Shown here piece after piece: positions 58,608 through 64,000 of a stretch of DNA of 64,000 nucleotides (position 1 is its first letter; each line of letters begins with the position of its first letter). Origin of the DNA: Cranoglanis bouderius. Its lineage: Eukaryota; Chordata; Actinopteri; Siluriformes; Cranoglanididae. Both the position numbers and the translations under genes were made by a program. The DNA is taken from assembly GCA_023630585.1 (NCBI GenBank), contig CM042540.1:10239074-10303073 (forward strand), given 5' to 3'. The notes beneath the pieces were generated by a model. The model saw only the letters and a list, made by a program, of their open reading frames with translations. It was not told the DNA's origin and ran no database searches.

Positions 58608-59144
58608 ATGGACACACTAGAACTTACGGCCGTCATGGACAAGATCTCATACAACACATATTTTCTCGGGGTACTCCCGTGTGACTATCTTCCAAAAGAA
58701 CCATTAAAAAAATTACCCGCCATGGTAGTGATAAACACACATCCGTCAGGACTCCCAGGCGAACATTGGTTGTGTATATATATAAACGAAGATGGTGTGG
58801 GTTGTTTTTTCGACAGCTTTGGTAATAAACCAGATTACCCACGTTTTCCGTCACTTATTAAAAACTTTCTAAACACCAATTCTAGTGTTGTACAATATTC
58901 ATCAGTGCAAGTCCAAGATTTTTCATCAGATACATGCGGGCAGCATTGTGTGTTCTTTCTTTACCATATGTCAAAGGGATATAATTATGATTATGTGATG
59001 AGTCTGTATACCGATGATTTTATTAAAAATGACAAAAAGGTAACTGTTTTTGTGAAAAAACTAAAACAAAACCGTTGTAATGAAAATGTTTCCAATTGTA
59101 TACACTGTGTTCAGACATGTGATGTGTTTATGTATCATGCTTAA
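58608..59144 (+). CDS. Adenain-like cysteine protease (178 aa)
   Basis: Capsid maturation proteases of this family cut virion precursors. The catalytic residues can be placed. His53 is in GEHWLCIYI, Asp69 is in GCFFDSFG (Glu in adenovirus), Gln103 is in VQDF and Cys110 is in DTCGQHCVFFL. The Gln-to-Cys spacing of seven and the CGxxC context match adenain. The protein opens LGVLPCDYLP around residues 20-30, as usual for the family. It is the last gene of the rightward set, with an AATAAA eight bases after the stop. The last 25 residues hold five Cys and His and are less conserved in style. Confidence 0.94.
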   Translation: MDTLELTAVMDKISYNTYFLGVLPCDYLPKEPLKKLPAMVVINTHPSGLPGEHWLCIYINEDGVGCFFDSFGNKPDYPRFPSLIKNFLNTNSSVVQYSSVQVQDFSSDTCGQHCVFFLYHMSKGYNYDYVMSLYTDDFIKNDKKVTVFVKKLKQNRCNENVSNCIHCVQTCDVFMYHA

Positions 59145-59292
59145 CATTCTCAAATAAACAACAACTAAAGAATAGAACACCCTTTTTTGTTGTTGTTGAC
59201 TTTTTTATTATCATTATTAATATTACACATACAACACAATCAGTATAATAACAAGTCCAAAATAGGAAACAGAACATACAAAATCTCTGAGA
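59145..59292. terminator. Convergent poly(A) signals between the two gene sets
   Basis: AATAAA at 59153-59158 serves the rightward genes. TTTATT at 59204-59209 (AATAAA on the minus strand) serves the leftward genes. The roughly 150 bases between the converging stops are AT-rich and hold no ORF. Confidence 0.6.
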
Positions 59293-60120
59293 TTAATATT
59301 TCAACCATTGACTCGCGTCGAGAGGCGGCGAGCTGAATAATGCAGGCTCGTCTGAATAATTTGTGTGTGATGCTGCCGCTTTCTGTCCTTTTTTACTCTT
59401 CTTAGATGTGCTGGTTATAATAGGTGTCGTATTGTTTTTGAAAGAGTTAATAACTTGTCTGACATAACGATTCGGCACCGTCGAGTATGGTATATTTAAA
59501 ATAGAAAAAGCCTGCAGAAACTCATTCCAGCCAATAGGTCTCAGCGCGTCAGAAACCTTTTGTGGAGCAGTGACACCTTTGACTAAATCGAGCATGTGCG
59601 ACCCGTGGATTGTTCTGCCTTTAAACACAAACTCCCCCGACTCAGCCCAAGATGCAACGTCTTTAGATTTAGAAATTTTATCTAAAATGTAACGAGCGTT
59701 TTTTACACTCCTCTGTGGTACATTCTTCAAAACATCGAGCACAACACCGTCTGAAATATCGTGAACCCCCACACCCGTCGCAGAGGACTGTTCTTCTTTT
59801 TCAATACCGTCAGGCTGTGGGAGTGTTAATGTTAACGTGTTGGTATCACGGTCCACCTGTCTTGCGATTGTTAAAAAACGTTGTAATGTATTTGTATACA
59901 ACTTAGCCTTTTCATAATCGTCCAAATCAGATCTGTGCAAAATACTTCTTATGGTCGCATCCAAATCATTCTCCACAACTCGTTGAATAGTCTCGCGCGG
60001 GGGGTCACTCGTTAGTTTATTTATTTGATGCTGGGGTACTAAAAACATCTTCTCTGCATACTCCATCCCCACCATATTATCTAGATGTGACCAGATTGCT
60101 GATAAACGGTATTGCCACAC
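59293..60120 (-). CDS. Conserved Polinton/adintovirus protein of unknown role (up to 275 aa)
   Basis: The likely start is Met16 (ATG at 60075), one base after the stop of the preceding ORF, rather than the upstream ATG at 60120, which would overlap it. The protein then reads MVGMEYAEKMFLVPQHQINK. The KMFLVP..Q..KL opening recurs in this position in related elements, so the family is real though its role is unknown to me. Residues 150-240 hold a block (GRTIHGSHMLDLVKGV...GWNEFLQAF) that looks like a folded domain. The Lys-rich KKSKKGQK segment near the C-terminus suggests nucleic-acid binding or a nuclear signal. It may be a virion component, as it lies beside the packaging ATPase. Confidence 0.75.
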   Translation of the reverse strand: MWQYRLSAIWSHLDNMVGMEYAEKMFLVPQHQINKLTSDPPRETIQRVVENDLDATIRSILHRSDLDDYEKAKLYTNTLQRFLTIARQVDRDTNTLTLTLPQPDGIEKEEQSSATGVGVHDISDGVVLDVLKNVPQRSVKNARYILDKISKSKDVASWAESGEFVFKGRTIHGSHMLDLVKGVTAPQKVSDALRPIGWNEFLQAFSILNIPYSTVPNRYVRQVINSFKNNTTPIITSTSKKSKKGQKAAASHTNYSDEPALFSSPPLDASQWLKY

Positions 60121-60406
60121 TTAATAACGGTAGTAGAAAACCCCCCTGCTGGTTTATCAGACGTCTTTTTCTCTTAACAGCTATTTTCTTGTCAGCCACA
60201 AGCTTCAGAGCACTTTTATTCCTTCTCAGTTTGCGGTATTGTGACACCGTGAGTGGAATATTCCCGTGGAGAACGTTAAGAGCCACTTCACACAAAGTCG
60301 CAATGAGTTCATCTGCTGCAGACTGTAAAATGACACGTCTCTGTTTGGGTGTAGCGTTTAATAATATTTTTAAAAGAGGTATGTTTCTACAAAGTCTATC
60401 CGACAT
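60077..60406 (-). CDS. Small conserved viral protein with hydrophobic C-terminus (109 aa)
   Basis: It opens MSDRLCRNIPLLKILLNATP, followed by KQRRVILQSA and a helical LIATLCEVALNVLHGNIPL. A basic stretch (AVKRKRRLINQQGG) and the hydrophobic end FLLPLLSVAIPFISNLV follow. This combination (helical head, KRKRRLI then QQGGFLLPLL) is one I know as a recurrent small gene of Polintons and adintoviruses, including many invertebrate copies. The function is not established. The C-terminus could insert in a membrane or cap a virion component, reminiscent of adenoviral membrane-active peptides. It lies 38 bases downstream of the ATPase stop. Confidence 0.78.
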   Translation of the reverse strand: MSDRLCRNIPLLKILLNATPKQRRVILQSAADELIATLCEVALNVLHGNIPLTVSQYRKLRRNKSALKLVADKKIAVKRKRRLINQQGGFLLPLLSVAIPFISNLVTSR

Positions 60407-60444
60407 TTTTTTATTTTTTACAATCCAACACTTTTTCCCCTCAA

Positions 60445-61173
60445 CTATCTTCTTTTCTGTGTGTATACAACAGGATACGTTGAGAGTAAATCTGTTCTGA
60501 GCCGATAGTGTTCGGGTGTATTTGTTTTATAATCAATCATTAGGTACCCGAAAGGTTTGTTGGTCGCGTCTTGATAACACTCCATAAAAAATTTTGTGTT
60601 ACCCGGGTACATTTGTCTTCCTAGTACACTCACTTGGTTGACGTCTCTAGGGTTTTTAAACAACATCAGATAATTTGTGTTTAAGCTTATAGTCCTGCTG
60701 GATTTACCCTGACAAAATAAATTCTGCACGATATAAATAGCACTAAGGTTTCTATGGTGAACATACTGTGTGAACACCTTTTCCACCTCGTTGCTCCCGC
60801 TGGCCTCTTTCATCAAATCATCCATTATTAACAAAGTAGTTTTGTTGATTGGGAACATTTCATCATCGTTTAGAGTCTGTGGTAGTCCTTCAATAAATTT
60901 TATTTTGCATATTTTCAATAATTCATCATACAACGGCTGCCAACAATCATAAATATATACAATGTTTTCAATTTTTTTAGAAATCATCTGTACAGCATTT
61001 TGCAACAACATTTTTACAAAATATGACTTTCCTGAGTTTGAAGGCCCACTTATCACACATGAAAATGGGTGCTGTAATCTGAAATCAAAACCACCAGTGT
61101 CTCGAACACCCCTGTGTTCAAAAAACATGTCAGAACCCATAGGGAATTGTTGTGAAATCAGGGAGGAGCACAC
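60445..61173 (-). CDS. FtsK/HerA-type genome packaging ATPase (up to 242 aa)
   Basis: Walker A is ISGPSNSGKSYFV (residues 41-53), and Walker B is TTLLIMDDLM (112-121), with a polar sensor-like region TQYVHHRNLSAIYIVQN following. This is the short A32-like packaging ATPase that loads DNA into capsids of Polinton-type viruses. The upstream ATG at 61173 would overlap the polymerase end by 44 bases. The ATG at 61140 (MGSDMFFEHRG) fits better, as it overlaps by 11 bases and keeps the FEHPFS-like region. The protein ends FLLSTYPVVYTQKRR. Confidence 0.93.
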   Translation of the reverse strand: MCSSLISQQFPMGSDMFFEHRGVRDTGGFDFRLQHPFSCVISGPSNSGKSYFVKMLLQNAVQMISKKIENIVYIYDCWQPLYDELLKICKIKFIEGLPQTLNDDEMFPINKTTLLIMDDLMKEASGSNEVEKVFTQYVHHRNLSAIYIVQNLFCQGKSSRTISLNTNYLMLFKNPRDVNQVSVLGRQMYPGNTKFFMECYQDATNKPFGYLMIDYKTNTPEHYRLRTDLLSTYPVVYTQKRR

Positions 61174-64000
61174 GTTTGTTGTACACTACCTTAAACTTTT
61201 TGACGACTGTCCTATTGTGAAGTGTGAAGCGTTTTTTATCTCTCGCTATACTATCGGTGTGTGCCAGTATATGACGACCGTTATCACCCGCCACGACATA
61301 GTTATCAACAAGTCCGATCAGTGTGTCTAACCTAATGGCTTTTGAGTTTACAGCATTGAGCGTGATACCTTTGACCTTCATACAAACAGACCCCTTAGCA
61401 GTACGGTAGCCGTATGTTTTCGGACCCCCTGAACAAAACTCTACAATATGGTCGCCATCCCCAATTTCGTCAGTTAGATTACCGAGGTAAGGCCCCAATG
61501 GGGGGTCCCAGTCGCCATCTCTAGATGTAAAGATAACGCTGTCTGTGTCACTGTACAACAACCTATCACCCAACTTGTCCATTAGATCATACAGTTCTAG
61601 ACGCGCATGCGCTGTTGTAAACGCACCAAGGAAGATGTTAATGTCGCGGGTCTGCCCACATTTACCATCAGTGTAACACCATTGTATTAGAGCAACAGTG
61701 TCTGACACGAACGAGAAGTGTTTAACGTCATGTCCACCACCAAAAATGTGTTGGGCGAACTGCTCAGGATCTGAAAGCAACTCTGTACACGGTAAATTTT
61801 CACGCATAGAGAATCGACCCCAAAGCGAGTTCAACAGAAGTTTATTAATAGACCTACGTGCGGGGTTAAGGATTATCTTGTCGTGATTCAGTTTAATGCC
61901 CTCTTTTTCAAAATAATCGGCTATGTATGCCTCTTTGTCTGCGTCTGTCACAACACTCACGGGGAATCCGCTGGCCTCTTGTTTGTACTGTAAAAACGTT
62001 TTAACATAATCACAAAACAAGGTTTCCGAACGCTGTGGAAAATGCCACACCTCATCCACTTTCGTAACAACATACCCCTTCTCCACAGCTTTTAACAACT
62101 CAATACTGACCCAACAACCTGAAATGGATCTTTCCTCATCATCATGTCTACATGGGGGTGTCTGATTCTGCTGGTCGGCACAGGTACGACAGAGCGGAAA
62201 CATAAGCTTACCACCGGTCCTATAAGGAAGGACGGGGTGAAGCAGTTTTCTCGGCGGCAGCACCGTGGCTTTGACAAATCCATAATAATTTTCAAGAGGT
62301 TCAAAATCCTTAAAAATTATTTGGGGATGACCTATGGGGTAACATTTCTTGGCCTGACAATATGGATACAGACTTGTGAAGTCGACATAGCGTATTTTCT
62401 CACCGATGTCAACTTTATGATATAATTTGTACGCATTAGTACGCCCACCAAATAATGCTTCACGCGGTTTCAGTCTCTCAGGATGCGTATATGTAGCCAT
62501 AAATGCCATTACATCAACATCAGTCTGTTTAGCATTGTTCCAATCACACTCCCACATCACCTCCACATCCAACCCATAAGTGTGTGTTAAAATTTCCACC
62601 TTATCGTCAAACTGTCTTCTGAGTGTACCGTAAGACACTTTTGATAAGGGATTTGTATGATTGGGGTTATAAAGACATTCATGCCCGTGAAACATACAAC
62701 CGTTGAATTCGAATGCTTTTTTTACACCGTCTTTTTCATAATAACCATCGAGATGATATTTACCAATCATCATCTCACCACGGTTTAACGCGTGTTGAAT
62801 ATCTAGACCACGTGATGTTTTAACATACTCAAGCCATTCAATGGATATGTTTGAGTATGTCTTGTTCTGGTGTGTGTAAGCATTGTTATGTGTTAGGGCT
62901 AATGTGTCTTTTGGCAGAAAGTGTGTTTTATACACGGCCATACAGCATGCCGCCAAGGTAGTGTATCTAAACGGATCGAGTTTGGTGCATTGAATGAATT
63001 CATAGCGATATTTTAAGCAAGCCTCACGTAAAAGTATGACGTCATTCCTACCATACATACTAAGTTCTTCTTTAAAATCAAACACCTTGCCCGATACTGT
63101 TGCGTACCACTCGTCAAACAGCGCCCTCTCTTTGTCAGACATTGTCTCATAGCCGTAGAAGTGTTTGTCCGGGTATGGCCCTATGTAATCCTCATTTTCT
63201 TTTCTGTTGAAAATGTGTGGAAAATAACCTTTCTCTGCACAGTTTAGATTTAACGCAGCAGGTGTCATTGCCAGACGCATGGGTATGAATGAATAGCTGT
63301 CGATAAAGCGCTGCTTGAATGTGTCGTCACACATTAGAATTACCCTACAGCCTTGCATTGTGATTTTAAGCGTGTGTCCCGCGTTTGTGAAATATTCCAA
63401 AAGTATAAAGTTATCAAAACCAGAAGCATTGTGGGCTATCCATGTGAAATTCCGATAACGTGGTCGTCTAAACTTTTTAACGAGTCTTTCTACGCAATCT
63501 GGACCAGCGGCTGTGAACTCTTCCCCTTTAAACGTTATTGCGCATACAAAATTAGCTTTGTGTTTACCATTCACACACTGTGTTTCAAAATCATAGAATA
63601 TGTACTTGTCACTAGGTGGTTCGATCTTTGTGGGTTGTATAAAACATTGATGCACACCACCATTAACCGTTTCAGCACGGCAGTGTACACACACAGCACC
63701 AACACATGTGTGTTTTTTTGAGTTTGTGGCACTGACATGGTAACGCCTATTACATTTTTGACAGTATTTCGTGACATCGCATTGCGCATGTTCTTGTCCT
63801 GATGCCGGTCGTTTATGGGCGTAGTAACAATAGTCAGATTTGCAGTACCGTGAACATTCGATGCAACGTCTTGTTTTGACGGGCTGTTTATAACAATCAG
63901 GATCATTGCAGACATCGCATACATATTTGCAACGATGATCTCTACGACTAGTAAAACCTTGATAACAGTAGTCGCACACATATGGAGTACCTATGAATGC
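61130..64000 (-). CDS. Protein-primed family B DNA polymerase (partial, at least 956 aa)
   Basis: The frame is open to the window edge. Codons upstream of 63979 (reading AFIGTPY) have no stop or ATG, so the N-terminus lies outside. The apparent start at 63979 is an internal GTG. Numbering from there, residues 1-110 hold many CxxC pairs (CDYC, CDVC, CIEC, CQKC, CVHC), a zinc-rich head. Exonuclease boxes follow: DFET (130), NASGFDNF (184-191) and YGRNDVILL (309-317). The palm motifs are DFTSLYP (533-539), KLLLNSLWGRF (713-723) and YSDTDSV (809-815). EFNGCMFHGHEC (424-435) is an inserted Cys/His block typical of Polinton polymerases. The polymerase copies the linear viral genome from a terminal protein. 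The frame is intact. Confidence 0.96.
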   Translation of the reverse strand, partial: AFIGTPYVCDYCYQGFTSRRDHRCKYVCDVCNDPDCYKQPVKTRRCIECSRYCKSDYCYYAHKRPASGQEHAQCDVTKYCQKCNRRYHVSATNSKKHTCVGAVCVHCRAETVNGGVHQCFIQPTKIEPPSDKYIFYDFETQCVNGKHKANFVCAITFKGEEFTAAGPDCVERLVKKFRRPRYRNFTWIAHNASGFDNFILLEYFTNAGHTLKITMQGCRVILMCDDTFKQRFIDSYSFIPMRLAMTPAALNLNCAEKGYFPHIFNRKENEDYIGPYPDKHFYGYETMSDKERALFDEWYATVSGKVFDFKEELSMYGRNDVILLREACLKYRYEFIQCTKLDPFRYTTLAACCMAVYKTHFLPKDTLALTHNNAYTHQNKTYSNISIEWLEYVKTSRGLDIQHALNRGEMMIGKYHLDGYYEKDGVKKAFEFNGCMFHGHECLYNPNHTNPLSKVSYGTLRRQFDDKVEILTHTYGLDVEVMWECDWNNAKQTDVDVMAFMATYTHPERLKPREALFGGRTNAYKLYHKVDIGEKIRYVDFTSLYPYCQAKKCYPIGHPQIIFKDFEPLENYYGFVKATVLPPRKLLHPVLPYRTGGKLMFPLCRTCADQQNQTPPCRHDDEERSISGCWVSIELLKAVEKGYVVTKVDEVWHFPQRSETLFCDYVKTFLQYKQEASGFPVSVVTDADKEAYIADYFEKEGIKLNHDKIILNPARRSINKLLLNSLWGRFSMRENLPCTELLSDPEQFAQHIFGGGHDVKHFSFVSDTVALIQWCYTDGKCGQTRDINIFLGAFTTAHARLELYDLMDKLGDRLLYSDTDSVIFTSRDGDWDPPLGPYLGNLTDEIGDGDHIVEFCSGGPKTYGYRTAKGSVCMKVKGITLNAVNSKAIRLDTLIGLVDNYVVAGDNGRHILAHTDSIARDKKRFTLHNRTVVKKFKVVYNKRVLLPDFTTIPYGF

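Larger units (their letters stand above)
53103..64000. mobile_element. Polinton/adintovirus-like integrated DNA virus (left part; right end outside window)
   Basis: The block has a rightward set (53291-59144) and a leftward set (59293 to the window edge). It carries every hallmark of Polintons/Mavericks and the related adintoviruses: protein-primed PolB, retrovirus-type integrase, FtsK/HerA ATPase, adenain-type protease, and double- and single-jelly-roll capsid proteins. No reading frame shows an internal stop or frameshift, and genes are spaced by few bases or overlap. CpG is visibly more frequent than in the flanking intron. The left terminus is uncertain (no partner repeat is visible because the right end is missing). 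The integrase-plus-PolB-plus-capsid combination excludes a retrovirus. Confidence 0.93.

Noticed and set aside
63571..63981. 136-aa minus-strand open frame starting with ATG at 63981
   Set aside because: It runs in a different frame over the zinc-rich head of the polymerase, whose own frame continues to the window edge.

Overview
This window looks like teleost fish chromosomal DNA. It has intron-sized AT-rich stretches, many dinucleotide microsatellites, a very high load of Tc1/mariner transposons, tRNA-type SINEs, a DIRS retrotransposon and LINE fragments. Four spliced exons of one vertebrate gene, calsyntenin-2 (clstn2), lie on the + strand (12760-12968, 21142-21291, 31813-31998, 43090-43347). 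Their junctions have AG/GT borders, and the codons split by the introns join correctly (Gly, Asp, Gly). The density of Tc1 copies would suit a catfish or another otophysan fish, but that is only a guess.

Layout. 1-12759 is a clstn2 intron, or the upstream part of the gene, holding three joined or nested Tc1-type elements (3935-7745), a 5'-truncated LINE with a 17-bp target duplication (7898-9878) and a long-inverted-repeat foldback element (about 11590-12345). Intron 12969-21141 holds a non-autonomous Tc1 element split by a 1.13-kb solo LTR (13524-15345) and a near-complete but broken DIRS-type tyrosine-recombinase retrotransposon (about 15416-20010). Intron 21292-31812 holds a SINE and a Tc1 copy (29319-30774). 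Intron 31999-43089 holds further DNA-transposon remnants and a 271-bp solo LTR. The stretch after 43348 holds a second SINE, then a four-level nest at 44.9-50.5 kb: a LINE interrupted by Tc1 element A, which is interrupted by Tc1 element B, which is interrupted by Tc1 element C. Another Tc1 element follows at 50815-52036.

The most interesting part is 53.1 kb to the window end. It is a compact, CpG-containing block of at least eleven open, undamaged reading frames and is a Polinton/Maverick or adintovirus-like integrated virus. Rightward genes are an 80-aa ORF, a 226-aa accessory protein with a Cys/His motif, a 157-aa protein that may have a Bcl-2-like helical layout, a retrovirus-type integrase with C-terminal chromodomain, a penton-like minor capsid protein, a basic virion protein, a double-jelly-roll major capsid protein and an adenain-like cysteine protease. 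Leftward genes are a protein-primed family B DNA polymerase (open through the window edge), a FtsK/HerA-type packaging ATPase and two conserved small genes of unknown role. The two gene sets converge at about 59.15-59.29 kb, where each has its own AATAAA signal. Together they cover replication, integration, capsid assembly, maturation and packaging. The right end of the element lies outside the window, and I could not place the left terminus exactly.
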